From assembly GCA_902792815.1 (NCBI GenBank), contig CADBAY010000011.1:19456-83455 (forward strand): a stretch of 64,000 nt of DNA. Reading direction: 5' to 3'. A program made the position numbers and the translations under genes. Under the pieces are notes generated by a model. The model did not search any database. It was not told where the DNA came from and saw only the letters and a list, made by a program, of their open reading frames with translations. Origin of the DNA: an uncultured Bacteroidia bacterium. Lineage in GTDB: Bacteria > Bacteroidota > Bacteroidia > Bacteroidales > UBA932. Each line of letters opens with the position of its first letter. The stretch's first letter is position 1. Shown here piece after piece: positions 27,009 through 36,805 of this stretch.

Positions 27009-30000
27009 TTAGAACCCCAGCACCGCTGCTATGGGATAATGGTCGGAGATATAGGGTTTACCCTCGAAGCTCCGGTCCACCACGTAGAACTCACGTGCTG
27101 AAGAGAAGCCTCGGTAGTAGATGTAATCGATTATTTTGGCGCGGGTTGCGCCATACCCGTTAAACGACGGCTTGTCGCTGGTGACGGGCGCCTGGAGACG
27201 CGCGTCAAGCATCTTGCCCTCAAGGCTAAGAAGGCACTCGTCCCCCGGCTCCACGTTAAAGTCGCCGGTAAAGATGAGAGGCACCCCGGGGGTCATTTCC
27301 TCAACACGGTCCACAACCATAGAGAGTCCGCGCTTGCGTGCTTCCACTCCCCTGTGGTCGAGATGGGTGTTGACGAAGTAAAACTCCCTGCCGCTGCTGC
27401 GCTCCCGCAGTTTAGCCCATGTGGCGGTACGGGGATACTTGGCATCCCAGCCCACCGAAGGCACGCCGGGAGTCTCCGAAAGCCACCAGGTGCCGCCGTC
27501 AAGCAGCTCAAGGACATCGGTACGGTAGAACACCGACATCCTCTCGCCCGCGTCCTTACCGTCGTCACGGCCCACGCCGAAGCCTTTGTATTCGGGGCAA
27601 TTCTGCAGAATGAATGCTTCCTGCTCGGGATAGGCTTCCTGGATGCCGAAAACATCGGGCCTCTCGCTGCGCAGCATTGCGGCAACGGCCTCGCGCCTCT
27701 GAGGCCAGGAGTTCTCGCCGTCCTTGGCCCCGGCATTGCGGATGTTGAACGACATAACCTTCAGTCCTACAGCCTCCAGAAGCACTTTTTCAATCACTTT
27801 ATACCCGGCAAGGTTGGGATGCACGGAGTCTAAAGCATAAGCGGGATCAAGAGCTCCGTCAGGGGTGCGGAGTGCTGAATGATAATCGGCGAGCGGAATG
27901 TTGTGCCCGGCCGCATAATCCTTGATCAAGCCGTTGAGCTGCTCTATCTGCGGCCTGGGGTCACCCAGTTGCTTGCGCCAGCCTATGGTGCCGGCGGGGC
28001 AAAGGGTGCAGAGAATCGGTTTGATGCCGTTGACGCGGGCAAGTTCCACCATCGACACGATATTGCCGAAGCAGTTCTCGACCGATATATAACCGTTGTT
28101 GCGTGCAATATCGTTGGTGCCTATGAGGAGTGCCATGTATTCCGGATGCAGGTCGATCACGTCCGGCCTGATACGCGAGAGCAGCTGAGCGGTGGTCTGC
28201 CCGCTGATACCGCGGCCCACGAAGCCGTGCTCCTCCAGCCACTGATGGTCAAGCCTCTCCCAGTTCCAGGTAATAGAGTCGCCGAACAGCACCATCTTGG
28301 GTGCGGAGGTCATTTCGGCATTTTGCTTTTCGTAAACTCCGTACTGGGGCCAGTCGGAATCGGTCTTCTGCCAAGGCTCGGGAGTGCTGCGCAAAATCGC
28401 CGCCCAGCCGCCGCCAGGGGCCATTTTGATACTGATTCTGCCCCCCTCGGGGAAATCAAGCCACTGGTGCTTGTAGTCCCTCGCCGCCCTGTGGGCGTTG
28501 GCCCCGTCGGCGAAGACTTCCAGCAGCGGCGTCCCCTCTATGAAGGAAAGGTCGAGGGTCATTTCCCTCTCGTTCCAGTCGGTAAGGGCGCCTATGTACC
28601 AAGTATCGCCCTTGCGGCGCGCAATAGCCACATATTCGCCCGCCTTGCCTTCAAGCGCACGGGTTTCATCCCACACAGTGGGCACTTCGGCAATGAATTT
28701 AAGGCACTCGCGCTCTTTTTTGTAATTGGACGGCGAGTCGCAAAGCATGGTGAGAGGCGCGTCGAAGATGACGTACTCGGCCAGCTGACGGCAGCGGGTC
28801 CCCTGCGACATAGCCTCCGAACTCACGTAGCGGAAATTACCCTTGGTGGCATTGCGCATAGCTCCCTGCGTATAGTCGCAAGGCCCGGCGACAAGGCGCA
28901 CGAAGGGGATGCTCACCTCGTAAGTAACGAGATCAATATCGTAAGGCTTCTGGCCCTTGGCGTTCTCCAGGCCGTACACGCCCTCGAAGTTCACCACGTT
29001 GGGCCAGGTGCGCTGGAGTCCCGCTGGCTTGAAAGCTCCGTGGAAATCGACCATCAGGTGATAGCGCGCGGCGGTTTCGGCTGTACGGCGGTAGAAATCA
29101 ACCATGGGCTGGTCGTCGCGGTCCATAAAGTCGACCTTGAAGCCCTTGACGCCCATCGCTGAATATTCGCGGCAAGCGCGCTCCATATCCTTTTCGAACG
29201 CCCAGTAGCCGGCCCAGAGTATGAGCCCCACGCCACGCTCTCCGGCATATCGGCAGAGCTCCGGAAGATCTATCTCGGGCACCACCTGGAACAGGTCGGC
29301 CTGTTTATTTACCGCCCATCCCTCGTCAAGAATAACGTATTCTATGCCGTTGCGGGAAGCAAAGTCGATATAGTATTTGTACGTGTCGTTGTTGACTCCG
29401 GACTTGAAATTAACTCCGTACACGTTCCAGGCGTTCCACCAGTCCCAGGCCACTTTGCCGGGCTTTACCCAGCTGAAATCGACTCCCGGATCCCTCTCGC
29501 GCCCGAGCAGCCAGGGAAGGTCGCAGGTCAGAAGGTCTTTATCTTCTTTGGAAACTACTACGATACGCCAAGGGAAAGCCTCGCCGGCATCAGCCTTGGC
29601 GATATAGTCCTCGCGCGAGCGCACAAGGCCCTGGAGCATATTGTGGCCGCCCTGCTCGATATCTTTTGGATATGGAGCGAACACGGCCTCGAGGCTAGTG
29701 TCGCCGTCCTCGTTGGAAAGATACATTCCGGGATAGTTCAGCAGGTCGCTCTCGGTGATGCAGATCTTCATTCCCCCGGGCCCGTCCAGAGTGACGGGAA
29801 GGAAGGCGAGGCGGCCCTTCTCCCATTTGCTTATTTCGGTGCGGGTATAAGTAGATTCGAAAGAGGTAAAGAACTGGCACTCAAAGCTATCGTTGCTTTT
29901 ACGTGTATATGGCACGAATGCCTTGCAGTCGCGCCCGATATTGAATGCCGCCTGCTCGCCGTTAACCTTGAAGGGGGCTTTGCGGTCGGCCACAAAACGG

Positions 30001-30383
30001 TAAGCGGCACCCTCGTCGTAGGCGCGGAATACTATCGAATAGCCCTTACAGCGGAGCGTAAGTTCATTATATGCCTCCTTAACCTGAGCCTGGCGGTACA
30101 CGACAGGCGCAAGAATGCTGTTTACGCTGCTCTTGACGGCCTTTTTAACTTTGACGTCCTTGCCGAACACGGTGCCGTCGTCAAGAGTCATGCTAAGCGG
30201 CGAGGGCTCGATGATGGCAGAGCCGCACATCTTCACCGACCAAAGGGTCTGCGGACCAGCCGAAATATCTATGGCAAGCTCTCCTGAAGGAGACAGGAGC
30301 TTGTACGTCTTGACAGCCGCCCCGGCAGGGAACGCCGTTAGCGCAAGGAGCAGGGCAGCTATTATTAAACGCCTGATTTTCAT
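27009..30383 (-). CDS. Three-enzyme fusion: GH97 glycosidase + SGNH hydrolase + EEP phosphodiesterase
   Basis: A 1124-residue exported protein (signal peptide 1-22, ending AGAA). Residues 23 to about 665 are a glycoside hydrolase family 97 module: N-terminal beta-sandwich, catalytic barrel with AWDWWNAWNVYG, ILDEGWAV, GVKGFKVDFMDRDD and NFEGVYGLE, and a C-terminal sheet domain. The Asp in KVDFMD (418) points to the retaining GH97 subgroup, which includes alpha-galactosidases. Residues about 690-872 are an SGNH esterase (LFGDSIT, IGTNDIA, DSVHPN). Residues about 873-1124 are an EEP domain (MSFNIRNAG, GIQEAY, FTGDFNVE, SDHYPIAA). All three active sites look intact. It has no lipobox. It lies 12 bp after pnuC and 10 bp before sufC, inside the suf unit. 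Confidence 0.93.
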   Translation of the reverse strand: MKIRRLIIAALLLALTAFPAGAAVKTYKLLSPSGELAIDISAGPQTLWSVKMCGSAIIEPSPLSMTLDDGTVFGKDVKVKKAVKSSVNSILAPVVYRQAQVKEAYNELTLRCKGYSIVFRAYDEGAAYRFVADRKAPFKVNGEQAAFNIGRDCKAFVPYTRKSNDSFECQFFTSFESTYTRTEISKWEKGRLAFLPVTLDGPGGMKICITESDLLNYPGMYLSNEDGDTSLEAVFAPYPKDIEQGGHNMLQGLVRSREDYIAKADAGEAFPWRIVVVSKEDKDLLTCDLPWLLGRERDPGVDFSWVKPGKVAWDWWNAWNVYGVNFKSGVNNDTYKYYIDFASRNGIEYVILDEGWAVNKQADLFQVVPEIDLPELCRYAGERGVGLILWAGYWAFEKDMERACREYSAMGVKGFKVDFMDRDDQPMVDFYRRTAETAARYHLMVDFHGAFKPAGLQRTWPNVVNFEGVYGLENAKGQKPYDIDLVTYEVSIPFVRLVAGPCDYTQGAMRNATKGNFRYVSSEAMSQGTRCRQLAEYVIFDAPLTMLCDSPSNYKKERECLKFIAEVPTVWDETRALEGKAGEYVAIARRKGDTWYIGALTDWNEREMTLDLSFIEGTPLLEVFADGANAHRAARDYKHQWLDFPEGGRISIKMAPGGGWAAILRSTPEPWQKTDSDWPQYGVYEKQNAEMTSAPKMVLFGDSITWNWERLDHQWLEEHGFVGRGISGQTTAQLLSRIRPDVIDLHPEYMALLIGTNDIARNNGYISVENCFGNIVSMVELARVNGIKPILCTLCPAGTIGWRKQLGDPRPQIEQLNGLIKDYAAGHNIPLADYHSALRTPDGALDPAYALDSVHPNLAGYKVIEKVLLEAVGLKVMSFNIRNAGAKDGENSWPQRREAVAAMLRSERPDVFGIQEAYPEQEAFILQNCPEYKGFGVGRDDGKDAGERMSVFYRTDVLELLDGGTWWLSETPGVPSVGWDAKYPRTATWAKLRERSSGREFYFVNTHLDHRGVEARKRGLSMVVDRVEEMTPGVPLIFTGDFNVEPGDECLLSLEGKMLDARLQAPVTSDKPSFNGYGATRAKIIDYIYYRGFSSAREFYVVDRSFEGKPYISDHYPIAAVLGF

Positions 30384-30395
30384 ATCATTGACAAT

Positions 30396-30995
30396 CTATT
30401 CGTTTTGGGAGTATTTGCGCCTCCAGCCAATAAGCGACCAAATGCCGTTGGCAAGGTAAAGGGCGCTGACTATAGGCATGACGTACAGGCCGGAGCTGAT
30501 GTAGAGCACTATATTTGCCACATTCACCACAAGCCACACGATCCAGCACTCCCAGTACTTCCGGGCACTCAGGAACTGGGCCGTGAGGGTGAGCATCAGA
30601 ATGAAAGAATCAAGCAGTGGCTGCGGGTCCGGGGCGAAAACTTCGGGCCATCTCTGGGGGAGCCACTGCAGGGCCTTGGCCCAAAGTATGCCGCACAGCA
30701 CAACCAAGGTAAACATATTCACCCACTGCCAGGGCTTCATCTTGCCGATTTTCAAATCCCCCTTGGAGTTCTTCTCCTCCTCCTTGGGATGCGTCCAGCG
30801 CCAATGCCCGTAAAGGTTGATTCCGAAGGCCACCGGCTGCAGCAGCATTGCGCTGTACAGATGCTGCCGCCAGAACAGCACGAACAGGAACACATTGTAG
30901 ATGTATCCCACCCAGAAGTTGTACTTGGAGCCGCGGCCCGCAAGGAACACGCAGCTAAGGCCGAGTATGGCCGACACTATCTCTACCCAGCTCAT
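30396..30995 (-). CDS. pnuC: Nicotinamide riboside (mononucleoside) transporter PnuC
   Basis: A 199-residue inner-membrane protein with about seven hydrophobic helices. Features of PnuC are the early [13 protein letters not shown] region, the NLYGHWRW motif and the second-half [22 protein letters not shown] segment. It facilitates uptake of nicotinamide riboside or a related vitamin for NAD synthesis; subgroups take thiamine or riboflavin, so the substrate is probable rather than certain. Its start overlaps the sufB stop by 4 bp, so translation is coupled to an Fe-S assembly gene. Confidence 0.92.
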   Translation of the reverse strand: MSWVEIVSAILGLSCVFLAGRGSKYNFWVGYIYNVFLFVLFWRQHLYSAMLLQPVAFGINLYGHWRWTHPKEEEKNSKGDLKIGKMKPWQWVNMFTLVVLCGILWAKALQWLPQRWPEVFAPDPQPLLDSFILMLTLTAQFLSARKYWECWIVWLVVNVANIVLYISSGLYVMPIVSALYLANGIWSLIGWRRKYSQNE

Positions 30996-32437
30996 CCTAC
31001 AGCCCCCTCCAAAGACACGCTCAGCAGCTTCTGAGCTTCGATTGCGAATTCCATGGGCAGACGGCTCAACACCTCTTTGGCGTAACCGCCTACTATAAGG
31101 GCCGTCGCATCTTCGGGACCTATACCCCTCTGGCCGCAGTAGAAGAGCTGGTCGTCGCTGATCTTGGAAGTGGTGGCCTCATGCTCCACTACCGCCTGCG
31201 GGCAGAAATTCTTGATCACCGGGAAGGTATGGGCTCCGCACTGAGAACCTATCAGCAGAGAATCGCAGGACGAGAAATTCCTTGCTCCCACCGCGCAGGG
31301 CCCCATACGCACGAGGCCTCGGTAGCTGTTCTCGCTGTGCCCGGCTGATATACCTTTTGAAACTATGCGGCTGCGGGTCCCGCGCCCGAGATGTATCATC
31401 TTGGTGCCGGTATCGGCCTGCTGGTAATTATTGGTCATGGCTACAGAATAGAATTCCGAAGAACTGTAGTCCCCTTTGAGCACGGTGCTAGGGTACTTCC
31501 AGGTAATGGCCGAGCCCGTCTCTACCTGAGTCCAGCTCAGGTGCGAGCCCTCGCCGCGGCAAAGCCCCCTCTTGGTCACCAGGTTAAGTATGCCGCCGCG
31601 GCCCTGCGCATCGCCGGGATACCAGTTCTGGACGGTGCTGTATTTCACGTCGGCGTCTTTTTCCACTATTATTTCGACCACCGCGGCATGCAGCTGGTTG
31701 GTGTCGCGCATAGGGGCGGTGCAGCCCTCCATATAGCTCAGCTTCGCCCCCTCGTCGGCCACTATGAGAGTACGCTCGAACTGCCCGGTGCCGGCCGCGT
31801 TGATGCGGAAGTAGCTGCTAAGTTCCATAGGGCATTCGACCCCCTTGGGAACATAGCAGAACGAGCCGTCCGAGAACACTGCCGAATTGAGCGCCGCAAA
31901 GAAATTGTCCCCCGCGGGCACCACGGTGGCAAGGTACTTTCGCACCAGGTCGGGATGCTCTTTTACCGCCTCGGAGAAGGAACAGAAGATTATTCCTTTG
32001 TCTGAGAGAGTCTTGCGGAAGGTGGTGGCAACGCTCACCGAATCGAATACGGCATCGACAGCAACCTCCTTGGATTTCACTCCGGCAAGCACTTCCCTCT
32101 CCTTAAGGGGAATGCCCAGCTTGTCGAAGGTTTCCATAAGGGCAGGGTCGATCTCGGTAGGGCGCTCGCTGTCTTTAATGGGGGCAGCGTAATAGATAAT
32201 GTCTTGATAATCAATCTTTGGCATCTTGAGGTGCCCCCAACGGGGCTCCTTCATAGTCTGCCAGCGCCGGAAGGCGTCAAGCCGGAAGTCAAGCAGCCAC
32301 CCGGGCTCCCCTTTCTTGGCCGATATGAGGCGGATGATATCTTCGTTCAGACCCTTGGGTACATACTCCTGCTCGACGTCAGTCACGAAGCCTTGTTTGT
32401 ATTCTTGCTGCGCAAGGTCTTTAATCAGCTCGTCCAT
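30992..32437 (-). CDS. sufB: Fe-S cluster assembly protein SufB
   Basis: A 481-residue, full-length SufB. Motifs include [20 protein letters not shown], read as [17 protein letters not shown], then [33 protein letters not shown]-like [28 protein letters not shown] and the C-terminal [16 protein letters not shown]. It is the scaffold subunit on which clusters form, working with SufC and SufD. Starts 11 bp after psuG and overlaps pnuC by 4 bp. No SufS, SufE or SufU gene is present in this window. Confidence 0.97.
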   Translation of the reverse strand: MDELIKDLAQQEYKQGFVTDVEQEYVPKGLNEDIIRLISAKKGEPGWLLDFRLDAFRRWQTMKEPRWGHLKMPKIDYQDIIYYAAPIKDSERPTEIDPALMETFDKLGIPLKEREVLAGVKSKEVAVDAVFDSVSVATTFRKTLSDKGIIFCSFSEAVKEHPDLVRKYLATVVPAGDNFFAALNSAVFSDGSFCYVPKGVECPMELSSYFRINAAGTGQFERTLIVADEGAKLSYMEGCTAPMRDTNQLHAAVVEIIVEKDADVKYSTVQNWYPGDAQGRGGILNLVTKRGLCRGEGSHLSWTQVETGSAITWKYPSTVLKGDYSSSEFYSVAMTNNYQQADTGTKMIHLGRGTRSRIVSKGISAGHSENSYRGLVRMGPCAVGARNFSSCDSLLIGSQCGAHTFPVIKNFCPQAVVEHEATTSKISDDQLFYCGQRGIGPEDATALIVGGYAKEVLSRLPMEFAIEAQKLLSVSLEGAVG

Positions 32438-32448
32438 TTTTCAAATCG

Positions 32449-33360
32449 TTACTCGCACAAGCACTTGGCAGTGGCGGCTGCGAGGCGGGCGTTGTTCAGA
32501 ACCAACTGTATGTTGGAAGCAAGGCTGTCCCCGCCGGTGATATCCTTTACCCTGGCAAGCAGGAAAGGTGTGGTTTCCTTGCCGCGAATGCCCTGCTCTG
32601 CGGCCTCAGCGAGAGCCTGCTCTATGGCGGCATTTATACGCTCCGGATCCATGGAATACTCCTCGGGGATGGGATTGGTAACCAGCATTCCGCCGCCAAG
32701 GCCCATGTCAAGCTTAGCGCGGAAAGCGGCTGCAAGCTCCTCGGGTGTATCGATGCGGTAGTCCACCTTGAAGCCGCTCCGACGCGTATAGAAAGCCGGA
32801 AGTTCGTCGGTCCCATAGCCTATTACGGGCACTCCGTGAGTCTCCAGATACTCCAGCGTAAGGCCCAGGTCCAGAATAGACTTGGCTCCTGCGCAAACCA
32901 CCATTACGCTTGTGCGGGCAAGTTCTTCAAGGTCGGCGGATATGTCCATAGTAGTCTGCGCTCCGCGGTGCACTCCCCCGATTCCTCCGGTGGCGAATAC
33001 CTTGATGCCGGCCATAGCGGCAATAATCATGGTTGTGGTGACGGTAGTTGCTCCGTCGGCTCCGCGAGCCACCAACACGGGGAGATCCCTGCGGGAGGCT
33101 TTGGCTACAGCCCTTCCGCTGCGGCCCAGGTGCTCAATCTCTTCCCGGCTCAGGCCGGCTTTCAAGCGCCCGCCTATTATGGCTATGGTGGCGGGTACCG
33201 CTCCGCAGTCACGTATTGTCTGCTCCACGCGGAGTGCCGTCTCCACATTCTGCGGATAAGGCATTCCGTGCGAGATAATGGTCGATTCCAAAGCCACCAC
33301 GGGGCGAGAAGCGGCAAGCGCGGCACTCACCTCGGGGGCTATATCGAGATATTTATTCAT
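32449..33360 (-). CDS. psuG: Pseudouridine-5'-phosphate glycosidase
   Basis: A 303-residue enzyme of the indigoidine-synthase-A-like family that splits pseudouridine 5'-phosphate into uracil and ribose 5-phosphate. Motifs are [65 protein letters not shown] and the C-terminal GKETTPFLL. It overlaps the PfkB kinase gene by 8 bp; that kinase supplies the phosphorylated substrate, a standard psuK-psuG pair for pseudouridine catabolism. Confidence 0.95.
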   Translation of the reverse strand: MNKYLDIAPEVSAALAASRPVVALESTIISHGMPYPQNVETALRVEQTIRDCGAVPATIAIIGGRLKAGLSREEIEHLGRSGRAVAKASRRDLPVLVARGADGATTVTTTMIIAAMAGIKVFATGGIGGVHRGAQTTMDISADLEELARTSVMVVCAGAKSILDLGLTLEYLETHGVPVIGYGTDELPAFYTRRSGFKVDYRIDTPEELAAAFRAKLDMGLGGGMLVTNPIPEEYSMDPERINAAIEQALAEAAEQGIRGKETTPFLLARVKDITGGDSLASNIQLVLNNARLAAATAKCLCE

Positions 33361-34237
33361 ATTTCAGATGCTTGATTTCTTCGTTTACAGCTTCTGAAGT
33401 TTGCATTGCAATGCGGGCGCACTCAAGTCCGAAGCGGGCGGCGTCAACCGCAGTAGCCTGCGGCCCTGCGTGCACTATTCCCGCCAGGAGGGCGTCTCCC
33501 GCACCCGTGGCATTGACTATGCCAGTAGCGGGAAGCGCGGGGAGAGCGGTCTCCTCTCCGTCTTCGCGCACCACAACCCCCTCGGAACCCTTGCTCAGAT
33601 ATATCCTGCCAACCTTCGAGCCCAGGGAACGGCCCGGCTCGAAAAGGCCCAGCACCTCGGCCTCGAGGCGGTTGCATTTGAGGGCGAACACAGGGTCGGA
33701 ATGCAGGCGGTTCATTGCCAGGGCCTCGCGCAGGCGCATGGCCTTTGCGGACGAGACGGCATCGATATAAAGGGGTGGTTCACAGCAGCTTACCAGCATA
33801 CCGAGAGTCTCCGCAGGCAGGTTGGTATCGGCCACTACGACGTCGAACTTATTGATCTTTGACAGACGTGACTCCAGCCATTCGGGAGTCATAAGCCCGG
33901 TCACGGCCATATCGGCAACGCCGCCCAGAAGTTCTCCGTCCGAGTCGTTCAAGCTCACGAAACAGGCGTTCCTGGCTCCTGACACAACCCGGCTGTACTT
34001 GGTGCCTATACCCACGGAGGCACAGTGCTCGCGCAGCATACGTCCGAAGCCGTCGTCACCGAACACCGTAATGAGTTGTACTTCATTTCCAAGCAGCACA
34101 AGATTGTGGGCTATGTTCCGGCCCACTCCGCCGGGTGCTGTACGCACCATTCCGGGATTGGAATCCCTTGCAACGAAAGGCACCGCAGTCGTTGCGCAGA
34201 TGTCCATATTGGCTCCGCCGATAACGCAAATCTTCAT
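33353..34237 (-). CDS. psuK: PfkB-family sugar/nucleoside kinase, probable pseudouridine kinase
   Basis: A 294-residue ribokinase-fold kinase. The N-terminal VIGGANMDI, the [11 protein letters not shown] sugar-binding motif and the C-terminal [14 protein letters not shown] signature (catalytic Asp) are intact. Adjacent to psuG with an 8-bp overlap, it most likely phosphorylates pseudouridine. The frame is open to 34372, but the ATG at 34237 gives the canonical N-terminus and a TATATTTG promoter box ends 6 nt upstream of it. It heads the long unit psuK-psuG-sufB-pnuC-fusion-sufC-sufD-ispE. Confidence 0.9.
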   Translation of the reverse strand: MKICVIGGANMDICATTAVPFVARDSNPGMVRTAPGGVGRNIAHNLVLLGNEVQLITVFGDDGFGRMLREHCASVGIGTKYSRVVSGARNACFVSLNDSDGELLGGVADMAVTGLMTPEWLESRLSKINKFDVVVADTNLPAETLGMLVSCCEPPLYIDAVSSAKAMRLREALAMNRLHSDPVFALKCNRLEAEVLGLFEPGRSLGSKVGRIYLSKGSEGVVVREDGEETALPALPATGIVNATGAGDALLAGIVHAGPQATAVDAARFGLECARIAMQTSEAVNEEIKHLKYE

Positions 34238-34243
34238 AGATTG

Positions 34244-34275
34244 CAAATATAACAAAAATCGGCTATTTCCGGCAA
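34244..34275 (-). promoter_or_regulatory. Promoter of the psuK-psuG-suf-ispE unit
   Basis: CAAATATA at 34244-34251 reads TATATTTG on the minus strand; TTG on the minus strand (CAA at 34273-34275) lies 21 nt upstream. The box is 6 nt from the psuK ATG and overlaps the end region of the FeoB-associated gene. Confidence 0.6.
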
Positions 34276-34403
34276 TAGTTCCTGAGGGCGCAGCCGCAGC
34301 ATATTTCGGACCCTGCTCTCTTGCGGCGGTGCACCATAAAAGCCACCGCCGCAACAGCTGCCACAACAACAAACACCAAAACTATTATCGTCGCCAGATT
34401 CAT
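34263..34403 (-). CDS. FeoB-associated Cys-rich membrane protein
   Basis: A 46-residue protein: one hydrophobic helix (about residues 3-22, LATIIVLVFVVVAAVAAVAF) followed by a basic, Cys-rich tail ending CCGCALRNYC. This is the layout of the small FeoB-associated Cys-rich membrane proteins that sit behind feoB. Its ATG overlaps the feoB stop by 4 bp (34400-34403). A role in ferrous-iron transfer or in tuning FeoB is likely by association. Confidence 0.82.
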   Translation of the reverse strand: MNLATIIVLVFVVVAAVAAVAFMVHRRKRAGSEICCGCALRNYCRK

Positions 34404-36757
34404 ACGAACAGAAGCGCAATCCTGTAAGCACCGAATGCAGCCACCCAGGCCACGGCGCACTGGAAGCCGATCATAAACAGGGCCCACTTGCCCCCGAGTT
34501 CACGCCTTACCGCCGCTATCGCAGCAACGCAGGGCGTATAAAGCAGGCAGAACACCAGCATAGGCACCGCCGTAGCCACGGTAAGAGTGCCCGCCACGCC
34601 AAGCACCTCCATGGTGGAAACGACGCTCTCCTTGGCGAGGAATCCGGAAATGAATGCCGTCACCACTCTCCAGTCGCCCAGTCCCAGCGGAGCAAACAGC
34701 GGAGCAAGGATGCCTGCAAGCCACGCCAGAATGCTACCCTCGCCGTTCTGTACCATATTGAAACGGAAGTCGAAGGTCTGCAGGAACCATATCACCAGCG
34801 TAGCCACGAAGATCACAGTAAAGGCTCTCTGTATAAAGTCCTTGGTCTTATCACACAGCAAGTGCCAGACGTTGCGCAGCTGTGGCAGGCGGTAATTGGG
34901 AAGCTCCATCACAAAGGGAGCCGCCTCCGACTTTCCCCGCCAGTACTTGCCAGCCAGAGCCACCAGGATGCCTATCACTATTGACAACAAGTATAGGCAC
35001 ACCAGCACCAGCCCGCCGCGTCCGGGGAAGAAAGCGCTGCTCAGGAAGGCATATATGGGCAATTTGGCCGAACAGCTCATGAACGGCGTGAGCATTATGG
35101 TCTTGCGGCGGTCGCGCGCCGAGGGAAGGGTGCGCGAAGCCATCACTCCGGGCACCGAGCATCCGAGTCCGATGAGGAGCGGCACGATACTGCGCCCCGA
35201 CAAGCCTATCTTGCGCAGGAAGCCGTCGGTGACGTATGCCACGCGGGCCATGTAGCCGCTGTCTTCCAGCATCGACAGGAAGAAGAACAGAATAATGATA
35301 ATGGGCACGAAGCTTATTACTGATCCCACTCCCCCGAAAATGGCATCGACAACCAGCGATTGCACGGCAGGGCTTACATTCCACCGTGCGAGCAAGTTGC
35401 CGACGCCTTGTCCGAGGGCTCCTATGCCGGCATCAAGCAGGGCTTGAAGAGGAGCTCCGAGCACATCTATAGTGAGCCATATCACCAGCGCCATAACAGC
35501 GATGAAGATAGGGATTGCCGTCCATTTTCCGGTAAGGACCTTGTCGATGCGGCGGCTGCGTATATACTCGCGGCTCTCTCGGGGCTTGACCACCGTCTGC
35601 GCGCAGAGTTTGCGGATGAAGGTATAGCGCATCTGGGCGATAGCTGCCGCGCGGTCCATCCCGCGCTCGCTCTCCATGGTGGTGATGATGCTCTCGATGG
35701 CGCTTTTTTCGTCGGCTGGGAGCTTGAGGGCCCTCTCCACCCAGTCGTCACCCTCGATAAGTTTTGTGGCGGCAAAACGCAGCGGAAGACCGGCCGCTGC
35801 AGCGTGGTCTTCTATCAGATGCATTACGCTATGTATGCAACGGTGCACGGAGCCCCCGTCATCGTCTTTGCCGCAGAAGTCGGTGCGGCCGGGGGTCTCG
35901 CGGTAGCGCGCCACGTGAACGGCGTGCTCCACAAGCTCGTCGATACCCTCGTTGCCCGCGGCCGAAATGCCCACCACAGGAATGCCCAGAATGCGTTCCA
36001 TCTCGTTGATGCGGATGGAGCCCCCGTTCCCCCTTACTTCGTCCATCATATTGAGCGCCAGTACCATAGGCACATCGAGTTCCATCAGCTGAAGGGTCAG
36101 GTAGAGGTTGCGTTCGATGTTGGAAGCGTCAACTATGTTTATGAGTCCGCGAGTATCGGGGTCGAGGATAAACTCACGCGACACTATCTCTTCGGTGGTG
36201 TACGGCGAGAGGGAGTAAATGCCGGGCAGGTCGGTGATTACCGTGTCCGGCCAGTCGCGGATGGCGCCTTCCTTACGGTCAACCGTCACGCCGGGGAAGT
36301 TGCCCACATGCTGGCGGGAGCCTGTAAGAAGGTTGAAAAGAGTGGTCTTTCCGCAGTTCTGCTGGCCGGCAAGGGCAAAGCGGATCACGGTACCTTTGGG
36401 AATGGCGTTACGGTGGTCTTTGGAATGATATTTCCCTCCTTCGCCAAGGCCCGGGTGGGAATTGTGGTCGTGAAGATAAGCGTTGCGTCCTTCCTGTCCG
36501 GAGCCCTCCGAGGCTTGCACGTCGGGAGCGGAAAGGAGCGAAACGCTGATATCGGCGGCATCCGCTTGCCGAAGGGTGAGTGCGTATCCGTTGATCTGCA
36601 ACTGGATAGGATCCCCCGTCGGGGCTCGGCCCACAACCTGGAAGGTGGCGCCGGGGATGAGTCCCATATCCAAAAAATGCATACGGGTTGCACCCTCGCC
36701 TCCGACCGAGACGATTGTTGCGTATTGATTTATTTCGAGTTTGTCGATTGTCAGCAT
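34400..36757 (-). CDS. feoB: FeoA-FeoB fusion ferrous iron transporter
   Basis: A 785-residue inner-membrane Fe(II) transporter. Residues 1-75 are an SH3-like FeoA domain (MHFLDMGLIPGATFQVV). After a His/Gly linker, the G domain starts LAGQQNCGKTTLFNLLTG, with NFPGVTVDRKEG (G2), LPGIYSLSPY (G3 region) and ALNMMDE (G4). The remaining 400 residues hold the gate helices of the FeoB membrane domain. FeoA-FeoB fusions are common in this phylum. A TAACTTTG box with TTG 20 nt upstream ends 7 nt from the ATG. Confidence 0.96.
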   Translation of the reverse strand: MLTIDKLEINQYATIVSVGGEGATRMHFLDMGLIPGATFQVVGRAPTGDPIQLQINGYALTLRQADAADISVSLLSAPDVQASEGSGQEGRNAYLHDHNSHPGLGEGGKYHSKDHRNAIPKGTVIRFALAGQQNCGKTTLFNLLTGSRQHVGNFPGVTVDRKEGAIRDWPDTVITDLPGIYSLSPYTTEEIVSREFILDPDTRGLINIVDASNIERNLYLTLQLMELDVPMVLALNMMDEVRGNGGSIRINEMERILGIPVVGISAAGNEGIDELVEHAVHVARYRETPGRTDFCGKDDDGGSVHRCIHSVMHLIEDHAAAAGLPLRFAATKLIEGDDWVERALKLPADEKSAIESIITTMESERGMDRAAAIAQMRYTFIRKLCAQTVVKPRESREYIRSRRIDKVLTGKWTAIPIFIAVMALVIWLTIDVLGAPLQALLDAGIGALGQGVGNLLARWNVSPAVQSLVVDAIFGGVGSVISFVPIIIILFFFLSMLEDSGYMARVAYVTDGFLRKIGLSGRSIVPLLIGLGCSVPGVMASRTLPSARDRRKTIMLTPFMSCSAKLPIYAFLSSAFFPGRGGLVLVCLYLLSIVIGILVALAGKYWRGKSEAAPFVMELPNYRLPQLRNVWHLLCDKTKDFIQRAFTVIFVATLVIWFLQTFDFRFNMVQNGEGSILAWLAGILAPLFAPLGLGDWRVVTAFISGFLAKESVVSTMEVLGVAGTLTVATAVPMLVFCLLYTPCVAAIAAVRRELGGKWALFMIGFQCAVAWVAAFGAYRIALLFV

Positions 36758-36764
36758 TGCTGCG

Positions 36765-36795
36765 CAAAGTTACGCTTGGCGGCCTTGCCGGGCAA
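36765..36795 (-). promoter_or_regulatory. Promoter of feoAB
   Basis: CAAAGTTA at 36765-36772 reads TAACTTTG on the minus strand and TTG (CAA at 36793-36795) lies 20 nt upstream. The box is 7 nt from the ATG. I saw no evident Fur-like palindrome. Confidence 0.6.
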
Positions 36796-36805
36796 TACCA
36801 ATTTG

